From CAYWRO01 sp964460345 (GTDB lineage Bacteria > Planctomycetota > Phycisphaerae > Phycisphaerales > UBA1924): 38,236 nt of DNA. The stretch covers positions 1-38,236 of the forward strand of contig CAYWRO010000035.1 of NCBI GenBank assembly GCA_964460345.1, given 5' to 3'. The notes under the pieces were generated by a model. That model saw only the letters and a program-made list of their open reading frames with translations, had not been told where the DNA came from and ran no database searches. The translations under genes were made by a program, and so were the position numbers. Below are positions 1 through 7,449 of this stretch, piece by piece (position 1 is the stretch's first letter; each line of letters opens with the position of its first letter).

Positions 1-72
1 CGCGGGCGGGGCGGGGGGGCGGGGGCCCCGCCGCCCCCGCCCCCGCCCCCGGGCGCGGGCGCCCCCCCCCCA
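1..72. other. GC homopolymer block with G-quadruplex potential on both strands
   Basis: The plus strand carries four G-runs of 3, 4, 7 and 5 bases (positions 4-25) separated by single C residues, which meets the usual G-quadruplex pattern. C-runs at 26-29, 34-38, 40-44 and 46-50 give the same potential on the minus strand, and a 10-base or longer C-run ends the block near 71. It lies about 120 bp upstream of the presumed promoter of the first gene. It could be a structural or regulatory element. It could also be a hard-to-sequence low-complexity tract, so the exact run lengths should be treated with caution. Confidence 0.5.
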
Positions 73-189
73 TCCGCCCAGTGTAGGGAAAGGACCCCCT
101 CCGGTCACCGCGCATGACCCGCGCACGTGCCTCGAACCGGCCCTCTCGCAGCAGCATCCTCATCCTCCCGTGCCCTTGCGGCCGATGTG

Positions 190-198
190 TGGTACACT
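190..198 (+). promoter_or_regulatory. Extended -10 promoter element TGGTACACT
   Basis: TGG directly followed by TACACT forms an extended -10 element about 56 bp before the start codon at 255. No good -35 hexamer lies 16-18 bp upstream. The identical nonamer occurs on the minus strand at 17735-17743, upstream of the pseudopilin gene, which supports a real promoter class here. Confidence 0.45.
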
Positions 199-254
199 CT
201 TCCCAGCCCACCCGTCGCATCCCATCGACGTGACAGACGACAGGTGAACACCCC

Positions 255-2711
255 ATGACAAACCGCTCCTCGTTCCTGCACGGCCGTCGGTCCGCTCGCT
301 CTCTTCTCACCGCCGCGGCGAGGTCCGACGGCTTTGAGCCGCTCGAGCCCCGCGTCCTCCTCGCGGCCGAGCCCCTGCTGGCGCCCTTCCCCCAGTCCAT
401 CCTCGCTCACGCCGGCCGCAACGCCGCGGTCGTGATCGATGACATCGACGGGGACGGCTGGAACGAGGTTCTCGTCGGCAACGCCGGTACCTTCACCGCG
501 GGTCGCACGATCGGCTACACGTCGGGGGCCTACGTGCTCTCCGGACGGGACGGTGCGATTTTGCGCGAGCATCACATCGGCGGCAGCACGGGCGTTGATT
601 TTGCGGGTCGGTTCGGCTGGAGTCTCGCCTCGCTCGGCGATGTTGATGACGACGGCGTTGGCGATTACGCGATCGGTCAGCCAGGCGCCTTCTCGGGCTC
701 GGAGTCGCCGGACCCGAGTGTGCACATCATCTCCGGGGCGACTGGCGACTCCATCGTAGTCTTGTCTGCCCCTGCCGATGTGGTCGGCTTCGGTACTACC
801 CTTCTCGGCCTCGGCGACGTCAACGGCGACGGCACGCCCGACCTTGCTGTCGGCGGCAGCACGTGGGCCGGTGGTCCGGTTGCGGACGGCGCGGTACTGA
901 TCTACTCCGGCGCGGACTGGAGCGCCCTCGAACAGATCGGCGGGTTCGGCGAGGACCTCGGCCGCGAAATCTGGGACGCCGGCGACCTCGATGGCGACGG
1001 CGTGAAGGACTTCATTTCGGCCGGCAACCGCGTCTTCTCCGGTGCGGATGGCTCCCTCCTGGTGACCATCGCGACCGGAAGCATCACCGGCTCTACGGAC
1101 AGCGGCCGCATCGTTCCCGTGACCGACCTCGACCACGACGGTCAGCACGATTTCATCGCGAACATCTCCATTGGCGAAGGCAGTGCGCTCGTCGCCTTCT
1201 CTGGGGCAGACGGTTCCTCAATCGCGGTCGTGGCCACTTTCGACACGCTGTTCGGCTCCATTGCCAACATCGGCGATAGAGACGGCGACGGCTTCGACGA
1301 AGTCGCCCTCTCGATCAGCAACAGCATCCAGGTGCGCTCCAGCAGCGACGGCACGCTCCTCCAGACCATCACCGACCCCGACATGCGCGCCACCACGCCG
1401 GGCGGGGCCATCGGCGACGGTTTCTACGCCACCGCGCTCGCCTCCGGCGACGTCAACAACGACGGACGCACCGATCTGCTCGCCCTCTCGAACATGCTCG
1501 GCGGCTTCCTCATTCCCATCGGCCCGGGCCGCACGGATCTCTTCTTCGGCCAGGACGTTGGTGACGGGCCGGATCTCTTTGAGCGCGACGTGCTCGATCC
1601 GAGCTCAGAACTCAGCATCACCTCCGGCGACGGCCTCGTCACCGTCGGCGTCAATCCGTACGGCGACCTCATTGCCTTTACGCGCACCACCGAGGGCGGG
1701 CCCGTGCAGATGCACACGCTCCTGGAGAACGGTGGCGTGCTTACCCTCGACGCCTTCAACGATCCGCGCACCGGCCGCCTTACCGTCGCCATTTCCACCT
1801 ACGACGGGCTGAAGCTCTTCGCCTTCGTGCCCGGCACTGGCGATTGGGTCGAGAGCGAGATCGACGACTCCGCCGGCCAGATCACGCGCCTTATGCAGGC
1901 CTTCACCTTCGCCGACGGCCGCATCGGCCTCGTCGGCATGGGCTTGGCCGGCGAAATCGGCTTCTCCGAGGGCATCATGCTCTACGAGCAGTCCGGCGGT
2001 GGGGGGTGGACCTTCACGAACGTCACCCTCGACCTGACCACCCACGGGCATGCCGGCGTCACCTTCGATGAGTTCACCGTCTACGTTGCCCCGTGGAACG
2101 CCGTCCACATCACCGGCCGCGGCCCCGCCGGCCTGAACACCGTCTGGCGGTCGCACCTCACGCCGAGCTGGGTGCTCACGCCCATCGGCCAGGAGGTCCC
2201 CGAAGCGCAGCAGCTCACCAACCTCTCGGCCTTCGTTGCCCCGTGGGGCGGCCTCCATGTCGCAGGCGTCACCCCCGACGGCCACGTCGGCGTTTTGTGG
2301 TGGTCCTTCGAACTGCTCGAGACCGGCTGGGAGTACACGGACCTCACGCTCTCCGTTGACGGGGGCGGGCCGCTCTTCCGGCAGGCTCCAATCAGCACCC
2401 TTGTCACCGACTGGGGCGGCCTGAACATCTACGGCGTCAACACCGACGGGGACCTGGCCGCCTACTGGTGGGTCCCGCAGTTTGGCGCGGAATGGGTTGC
2501 CGAGACCATCATGCTCGATCCCGGCGACCATGTTTTCACTAACCCGCTCGCCATTCTGGATGCCGTCTTCGAGCCCCAGCACCGCGGCATGCGCCTGACC
2601 GCACGCGGTGAAGGCGATGAGATCATCCTCTACACCTGGCGTCCGGAGCAGGGCGGCACCTGGCTCTTCGAGAACCTCTCGGCCAACTTCTTCGACGGCA
2701 GCATCGCGTAG
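255..2711 (+). CDS. LEPR-XLL motif FG-GAP repeat protein (secreted, beta-propeller)
   Basis: This 818-residue protein is probably exported and attached to or released from the cell surface. Near residues 30-38 it has the FEPLEPRVLL stretch, the LEPR-XLL motif known from planctomycete surface proteins. Residues about 60-410 hold seven FG-GAP repeats with acidic DxDxDG-type loops (for example DIDGDGWNE and DVNGDGTPD), which suggests a seven-bladed calcium-binding propeller of the integrin-alpha type. The C-terminal half has a different repeat built on a W-G-G-L core (APWGGLHVAGV, TDWGGLNIYGV), perhaps a second propeller. The ATG at 255 follows an AGGTG-like ribosome site. No catalytic motif is visible, so adhesion or ligand binding is only an inference from the fold. 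The gene stands alone, with an extended -10 upstream and a hairpin just after the stop. Confidence 0.85.
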   Translation: MTNRSSFLHGRRSARSLLTAAARSDGFEPLEPRVLLAAEPLLAPFPQSILAHAGRNAAVVIDDIDGDGWNEVLVGNAGTFTAGRTIGYTSGAYVLSGRDGAILREHHIGGSTGVDFAGRFGWSLASLGDVDDDGVGDYAIGQPGAFSGSESPDPSVHIISGATGDSIVVLSAPADVVGFGTTLLGLGDVNGDGTPDLAVGGSTWAGGPVADGAVLIYSGADWSALEQIGGFGEDLGREIWDAGDLDGDGVKDFISAGNRVFSGADGSLLVTIATGSITGSTDSGRIVPVTDLDHDGQHDFIANISIGEGSALVAFSGADGSSIAVVATFDTLFGSIANIGDRDGDGFDEVALSISNSIQVRSSSDGTLLQTITDPDMRATTPGGAIGDGFYATALASGDVNNDGRTDLLALSNMLGGFLIPIGPGRTDLFFGQDVGDGPDLFERDVLDPSSELSITSGDGLVTVGVNPYGDLIAFTRTTEGGPVQMHTLLENGGVLTLDAFNDPRTGRLTVAISTYDGLKLFAFVPGTGDWVESEIDDSAGQITRLMQAFTFADGRIGLVGMGLAGEIGFSEGIMLYEQSGGGGWTFTNVTLDLTTHGHAGVTFDEFTVYVAPWNAVHITGRGPAGLNTVWRSHLTPSWVLTPIGQEVPEAQQLTNLSAFVAPWGGLHVAGVTPDGHVGVLWWSFELLETGWEYTDLTLSVDGGGPLFRQAPISTLVTDWGGLNIYGVNTDGDLAAYWWVPQFGAEWVAETIMLDPGDHVFTNPLAILDAVFEPQHRGMRLTARGEGDEIILYTWRPEQGGTWLFENLSANFFDGSIA

Positions 2712-2715
2712 GAAC

Positions 2716-2732
2716 GCCGGCTTCCAGCCGGC
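2716..2732 (+). terminator. Hairpin just after the LEPR-XLL gene stop
   Basis: GCCGGCT-TCC-AGCCGGC forms a perfect 7-bp stem with a 3-nt loop, 4 bases after the stop codon. No T-run follows, so it may act as an RNA 3'-end stabiliser or as a REP-like dispersed palindrome rather than a classical intrinsic terminator. Confidence 0.4.
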
Positions 2733-2842
2733 CTCGGCCGCCCCGGCCACGCCCGAGACGGGCCACCGCGGCACCCCGCCGCGACGGCCACTGCCATACA
2801 CCTGTCATTCGGAACCAAGGGTTTTCCCTAGTTTCAAAAACC

Positions 2843-2877
2843 CGAACATTGACAGATCGTTCGAGTCCTGTTACCGT
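2843..2877 (+). promoter_or_regulatory. recA promoter with operator-like inverted repeat
   Basis: A consensus -35 TTGACA (2849-2854) is followed after exactly 17 bp by TACCGT (2872-2877), a plausible -10. The -35 lies inside an inverted repeat CGAAC-N11-GTTCG (2843-2863). A repressor bound there would block sigma-70 binding. Since recA is a near-universal SOS gene, LexA is the obvious candidate. However, the spacing matches neither the Gram-positive GAAC-N4-GTTC box nor the enteric CTG-N10-CAG box. The predicted transcript has a leader of about 145 nt. Confidence 0.55.
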
Positions 2878-3028
2878 CTCCTCGGCCGGGCTCGCGACCA
2901 GCGCCGCCCCCGGCCGGCCGCGGCGGCTTATGGACAAGCCGTCGGGTCCACGCGCTTTGGTGGCCGCATCGCCCACCGTTTCCTTCGGGAAGGTGGCCAC
3001 GAGCGGCAGACAGAAAGGACGGTTTCGA

Positions 3029-4207
3029 ATGGCACGTCAGTCAGCAACGGTTGAGCCCAAGCCCAAGGCCAGCAACGCCAAGGCGGAGGGCGCCGGGGGG
3101 GACAAGATGGACAAGCCCGCAGAGAAGCCCGCCGCGGCGGCGGCCCAGCAGCCAAAGCCCGCGCCCGCTCCCATCGACAAGGAAAAGCAGGCGGCCCTCG
3201 ACCGCGCTCTCGGCCAGATCGACAAGGCCTTCGGTAAGGGCTCGATCATGCGCCTGGATGAGCAGGCGTACCTGAACATCCCGGGGATCTCGACTGGCGC
3301 GCTCTCGCTCGACCTGGCGCTCGGCGGCAAGGGCATCCCCCGCGGCCGCATCGTCGAGGTCTTCGGCCCGGAATCATCTGGTAAGACGACGCTCGCGCTG
3401 ACCGTCGCGGCGAACGCCCAGAAGGCCGGCGGCGTCGCCGCGTTCATCGACGCCGAGCACGCCCTCGACCCCACCTGGGCCAAGCGAATCGGCGTCAACA
3501 TCGACGATCTGCTCGTCAGCCAGCCCGACACCGGCGAGCAGGCCCTCGACATCTGCGAACTTCTCGTCCGCTCCAACGCCGTCGACATCATCATCGTCGA
3601 CTCCGTCGCGGCACTCATCCCCCGTGCCGAGATTGAGGGCGAAATGGGCGACAGCCACGTCGGCCTGCAGGCCCGCCTCATGAGCCAGGCCATGCGCAAG
3701 CTCACCGGCGTGATCGCGCGGTCAAACTGCACGGTGATCTTCATCAACCAGATCCGCGAAAAGATCGGCGTCATGTTCGGCAGCCCCGAGACCACGCCCG
3801 GCGGCCGCGCGCTGAAGTTCTACTCCTCCGTCCGCATCGACATCCGCCGCACCGGCGCGATCAAGGACGGCGAAAACAACATCGGCAACCGCGTTCGCGC
3901 CCGCGTCGTCAAGAACAAGGTCGCCCCGCCTTTCCGCGACGCCGAGTTTGACATCATGTTCAACGAAGGTATCTCCATCACGGGCGATCTCATCGACCTG
4001 GCCGTCGCCGCCAACGTCATCGAAAAGAGCGGCGCCTGGTTCAGCTACGGCGAAGTCCGCCTCGGCCAGGGCCGCGAAAACGCCAAGCAGTTCTTCAAGG
4101 ACAACCCGGATCTGCTCGCTGAAGTCCGCAACAAGGTGCTGGCGGTAAAGGCGCCGGAGCACGTTCGGGCGGCGCTGGCGAAGAAGGCGGAGGGCGGCCA
4201 GGGCTGA
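3029..4207 (+). CDS. recA: RecA recombinase
   Basis: RecA is the ATP-dependent strand-exchange protein of homologous recombination and the co-protease that triggers LexA cleavage in the SOS response. The 392-residue product has the Walker A motif GPESSGKT at about 113-120, the core IIIVDSVAAL Walker B region, and the conserved NQIREKIGVMFGSPETTPGG segment covering the L2 DNA-binding loop. The ATG at 3029 is preceded by AGAAAGGA at a good distance. A longer in-frame reading from a TTG at 2849 is rejected because that TTG is part of the -35 box. The protein has an unusually long Lys/Pro/Ala-rich N-terminal extension of about 50 residues before the core. The C-terminus is short, ending in KKAEGGQG, and lacks a strongly acidic tail. 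Function is secure. Confidence 0.97.
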   Translation: MARQSATVEPKPKASNAKAEGAGGDKMDKPAEKPAAAAAQQPKPAPAPIDKEKQAALDRALGQIDKAFGKGSIMRLDEQAYLNIPGISTGALSLDLALGGKGIPRGRIVEVFGPESSGKTTLALTVAANAQKAGGVAAFIDAEHALDPTWAKRIGVNIDDLLVSQPDTGEQALDICELLVRSNAVDIIIVDSVAALIPRAEIEGEMGDSHVGLQARLMSQAMRKLTGVIARSNCTVIFINQIREKIGVMFGSPETTPGGRALKFYSSVRIDIRRTGAIKDGENNIGNRVRARVVKNKVAPPFRDAEFDIMFNEGISITGDLIDLAVAANVIEKSGAWFSYGEVRLGQGRENAKQFFKDNPDLLAEVRNKVLAVKAPEHVRAALAKKAEGGQG

Positions 4208-4277
4208 GCCCGTCCGGTCCCCAGCAGTGGGATAAGTGTCCCGCCTGTGAACGGCTGAAGCCTAATGAAGGTGGTGC

Positions 4278-4300
4278 GGCTTGCCATGACAAGGCAAGCC
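4278..4300 (+). terminator. Hairpin downstream of recA
   Basis: GGCTTGCC-ATGACAA-GGCAAGCC is a perfect 8-bp stem with a 7-nt loop, about 70 bp after the recA stop. It lacks a following T-run, so it is a possible but not a classical intrinsic terminator. Confidence 0.4.
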
Positions 4301-4357
4301 GTGCTTCCGCGCCACGCCTCGCTCCCTAAAAATTTCCCTGGTGCGGCGTCCACTCTC

Positions 4358-4385
4358 TTGCGGGATTGTCGGCCTGGGGTAAACT
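4358..4385 (+). promoter_or_regulatory. Putative promoter of the dockerin FG-GAP gene
   Basis: TTGCGG (4358-4363) and TAAACT (4380-4385) are separated by 16 bp and lie 36 bp before the GTG start. The same -35 hexamer, TTGCGG, appears 17 bp before TAGACT upstream of the hydrolase gene at 18901. Confidence 0.4.
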
Positions 4386-4421
4386 GCGAACGACCGAACC
4401 CAGATCGGCTAGGGAGTCAAT

Positions 4422-6944
4422 GTGTCACGAGCCCAACTATGCCGAAGCGTGCTGGCACTCATCATCGGGACCATCATGCCGTTCGTCGCCGAAGCGCACG
4501 ATCAAGTGTGCGAGATGATTGAGGACGCGATATTGACGAACGCGGGCGGCCGGGCCGAACGGCTGGGTTACCGGGTAGCGATCAGTGGGGACCGCGCAAT
4601 CCTCAGTGCGCACCAGAACCATGACGTCAGTCTCTACGCAGGTGCGGCGTACGTGTACCGCTTCGATGGATTCTCATGGGTCGAGGAGCAGCAACTCACG
4701 GCTTCGGATGGGGCTACGGTCGACGGTTTTGGCGCATCGGTCGCGATCAGCGGCGACACCGCCATCGTCGGCGCTGACAGGCAGTTCAGCACGACGCCGG
4801 GGCAGGCGTACATCTTTCGCTTCAACGGTTCTGGATGGGTCGAGGAACAGAAACTCGTTCCGTCGAACGGCGCGCCCGGGGACTCCTTCGGCGTCTCTGT
4901 AGCGATCAACGGGGACGTTGCCATTGTCGGCGCGTATGAGACAGACGACGCTGTGGGCGCGGCCTACGTCTTCCGGTTTGAGGACGGATCGTGGGTGGAG
5001 GAGCAGAAGTTGGTCGCCGCCGACGGGCTTGCAGGCGATCTCTTCGGCACGTCAGTGGCGGTCGACAATGACGTTGCGGTTATTGGGGCCCAAGCCACCG
5101 ATGAGTTGCCCGGCACCAATGTCGGCGCGGCCTATGTGTTCCGTTTCAATGGCTCCGGGTGGATTGAGGAACAGCGGCTCGGAGCGTCTGATGCACGGTG
5201 GACCGCGCACTTTGGATGTTCAGTATCGATCAGCGATCAGACGGTCCTCGTCGGCGCCAGATCGGCGGCGGACGCTTACGTGTTTCGTTTCGATGGCATA
5301 TCCTGGGTTGAGGAGCAGAAGCTCGAGGGACGCGGCTACTCGTTCGGCCATTCCGTCGCGATCAGCGACGACGTTGCAGTGGTCGGCGCCTATCAAGAGG
5401 ACAACGACTCGGACTCCGCCGGCGCTGCCTATATCTATCGCTTTGATGGATTGTCATGGGTCGAGACGCAGAGGCTGACGGCGTCGAATGCGGTGGCAGA
5501 CGGCTGGTTCGGATACTCGGTGGCGATTGACAACGGCACGCCTCTGATCGGATCGGCAAATGACGCCGCATCCTTCTTCCGGGATCCATGCTGTCCGGAG
5601 ATTGCCAAAATCACGTCGTCCGTGCCCGCCGAGTTCGACTACTTCGGAGACTCCGTCGCGATTAGCATGGATGCCGTCATTGTTGGCGTGGGGCCTGGCG
5701 GTGATGGTCCGAGGACGGACGTAGGATGGGCGCGTGTCTACCGGCGTGCCGGCTCGTTGTGGGTGGAGGAACATACACTTACGTCGTCGCATGGGGCTAC
5801 TTATGGTTGGTTTGGCCGCGCGGTCTCAATCAGCGGAGACGTTGCGATCGTCGGATCTCATGAGACAGACGTTGTCGGACCGACCCGCTTTTTCGCCTAC
5901 ATCTTTCGGCACAACGGATCGTCCTGGGTGGAAGAGGAGGTTCTGACGGCTACTGGTGGCTCAATGATCGATTTCGGAAGCGAAGTGGCCATCAACGGCG
6001 ACATAGCCGTTGTAGCGGGCAACGCCGGCGATGGCAGCGGCGTCGGCGGGGTTTACGTCTTCCGGTATGACGGTTCATCATGGGTAGTAGAACAGGTCCT
6101 CACCGCTTCGGACGGCGTGGCGGGCGATGCGTTTGGCGGTTCACTCGCGATCAGCGGCAACACCATTGCAGTTGGAGCGCCCCGTGACGACCACTCAACC
6201 GGCGCTGATGGCGGATCGGTCTACCTCTTCCGATTCAACGGCGATTCCTGGGTCGAGGAACAGAAAATTATTGGGTCGGTTCGTCTGCCAAGCGATCGCT
6301 TCGGCGCTTCGGTCGGCATCAGCGCCGACCGGGTGATCGTGGGAGGAGAGTGGTTCAGCGCGAACGGGACCCCCGGCTCAGCATACATCTTCGAGTTCGA
6401 CGGCTCACTATGGCAGCAGGCGGCGCGACTCGTTCCCGCACATGGGTCGCTACAGGCCGGGTTCGGCCATGCAGTCGCGATTGAAGGGGATACTGCCGTC
6501 ATCAGCGCCTATCAGGAGGACGAACTCCGCGGGACCAATGTAGGAGCGGTGTACATCTTCCGTTTCGATGGAACCTCGTGGCGCGAAGAAAGGAAGTTTG
6601 CAGCGTCAGACGGCGAAAGTTACCACTACCTCGGCGGATCAATCGGCGTCAGCGGGGATACGCTCGTTGCTGGAGCCGCCGGGGACGACGGTGCTGGGTA
6701 CGGCTCGGGCGCTGCCTACATCTTTGACCTGAATTGCGATCAAGATCGCTGTGCCTGCGAGCGGATGGGAGATACCCCGATCATTGTGGACGTGTTCGAT
6801 CTCCTTGCCTACCTCGATGTGTGGTTTAGCGGCGATGCCGCGGCGGAGTTGACGGGGGACAGTCCGGCAAGCGTGGATGTGTTTGATCTGCTGGCGTTCC
6901 TCGACTGCTGGTTCCCTGCCAGCGCGGGCGGGGCGTGTCCGTAG
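4422..6944 (+). CDS. FG-GAP repeat protein with C-terminal dockerin-like anchor
   Basis: This is an 840-residue secreted protein. A signal peptide spans residues 1 to about 25 (hydrophobic ALIIGTIMPFVAEA before HDQ). About thirteen repeats of 50-60 residues follow, each with a SWVEEQKL-like strand, a FGxSVAISGD segment and an AAYVFRFDG strand. This is the FG-GAP pattern of planctomycete outer proteins. The last 65 residues contain two near-identical VDVFDLLAYLD / VDVFDLLAFLD units and end in GACP, matching the GC-type dockerin-like anchor of Phycisphaerales. The GTG start at 4422 has AGGGAG 5 bp upstream. Unlike a true dockerin, the acidic calcium-loop residues are sparse in these units. The gene is less GC-rich than its neighbours. 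A surface or envelope location is likely; the ligand and role are unknown. Confidence 0.85.
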   Translation: MSRAQLCRSVLALIIGTIMPFVAEAHDQVCEMIEDAILTNAGGRAERLGYRVAISGDRAILSAHQNHDVSLYAGAAYVYRFDGFSWVEEQQLTASDGATVDGFGASVAISGDTAIVGADRQFSTTPGQAYIFRFNGSGWVEEQKLVPSNGAPGDSFGVSVAINGDVAIVGAYETDDAVGAAYVFRFEDGSWVEEQKLVAADGLAGDLFGTSVAVDNDVAVIGAQATDELPGTNVGAAYVFRFNGSGWIEEQRLGASDARWTAHFGCSVSISDQTVLVGARSAADAYVFRFDGISWVEEQKLEGRGYSFGHSVAISDDVAVVGAYQEDNDSDSAGAAYIYRFDGLSWVETQRLTASNAVADGWFGYSVAIDNGTPLIGSANDAASFFRDPCCPEIAKITSSVPAEFDYFGDSVAISMDAVIVGVGPGGDGPRTDVGWARVYRRAGSLWVEEHTLTSSHGATYGWFGRAVSISGDVAIVGSHETDVVGPTRFFAYIFRHNGSSWVEEEVLTATGGSMIDFGSEVAINGDIAVVAGNAGDGSGVGGVYVFRYDGSSWVVEQVLTASDGVAGDAFGGSLAISGNTIAVGAPRDDHSTGADGGSVYLFRFNGDSWVEEQKIIGSVRLPSDRFGASVGISADRVIVGGEWFSANGTPGSAYIFEFDGSLWQQAARLVPAHGSLQAGFGHAVAIEGDTAVISAYQEDELRGTNVGAVYIFRFDGTSWREERKFAASDGESYHYLGGSIGVSGDTLVAGAAGDDGAGYGSGAAYIFDLNCDQDRCACERMGDTPIIVDVFDLLAYLDVWFSGDAAAELTGDSPASVDVFDLLAFLDCWFPASAGGACP

Positions 6945-6982
6945 CCGGCGCAGGCGTCATTGCGAGTTGAACTGGTGCAATC

Positions 6983-7276
6983 CTAGAAACCCATCGGCAA
7001 CCCCGTCCTCCCCTCCATCGCCAGATCCGCCAACGCCTCGCCCACCACCGTCGCGAACTTGAAGCCGTGGCCGGAGAAGCCGCAGGCGATTGTCACGTTG
7101 TCGTAGGGCTCGTCCTGCCCCGGCGTGCCCGGGTAGCGGTCGATGATGAAGTGGCCGTCGGGGGACATGGTGTAGAGGCAGGTGCGGACGGTCAGGAGGG
7201 AGCCGCGGTGGGCGGGGTCGGTGGGGTCGGAGCCGGGCGCGGTGCCGGGGAGGAAGCGGTGGTCTGCGCGGCCCCG
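6983..7276 (-). pseudogene. Remnant 3' end of a sarcosine-oxidase-like FAD oxidoreductase
   Basis: About 98 in-frame codons encode the C-terminal part of the monomeric sarcosine oxidase / N-methyltryptophan oxidase family. They include the stretch CLYTMSPDGHFIIDR, and then FSGHGFKFATVVGEALADLA, which contributes to the FAD and substrate pocket. The family is normally about 370-390 residues with an N-terminal GxGxxG Rossmann motif. Here an in-frame stop lies at 7277-7279, and no earlier part of the gene is recognisable in the following 170 bp. The first ATG in frame is only at 7168. This is read as a 5'-truncated gene relic on the minus strand. A short functional protein is very unlikely, as the flavin-binding fold is missing. 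Confidence 0.75.
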
Positions 7277-7449
7277 CTAGCGGTCGGACATATGGGAGGG
7301 ATAGGAAGAAGGGGGTGAGCGAATACCGGGCGCGAACGAGTGGGCTGGCGCGCACCAAGACCGTCGATCTGAAGCCTTGGTGCCCGGGTTGTCGAGAGCT
7401 TGCGATCACGCTTCCGACGCCGGGCCCGTTGGAAGCCTAAGTGCCATGG

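Noticed and set aside
1605..2801. Long minus-strand open frame under the LEPR-XLL gene
   Set aside because: It is a GC-driven shadow frame with no domain, and the plus-strand protein explains the sequence.
2849..3028. Upstream TTG start for RecA
   Set aside because: The TTG lies in the -35 box, and the ATG at 3029 has a ribosome site.
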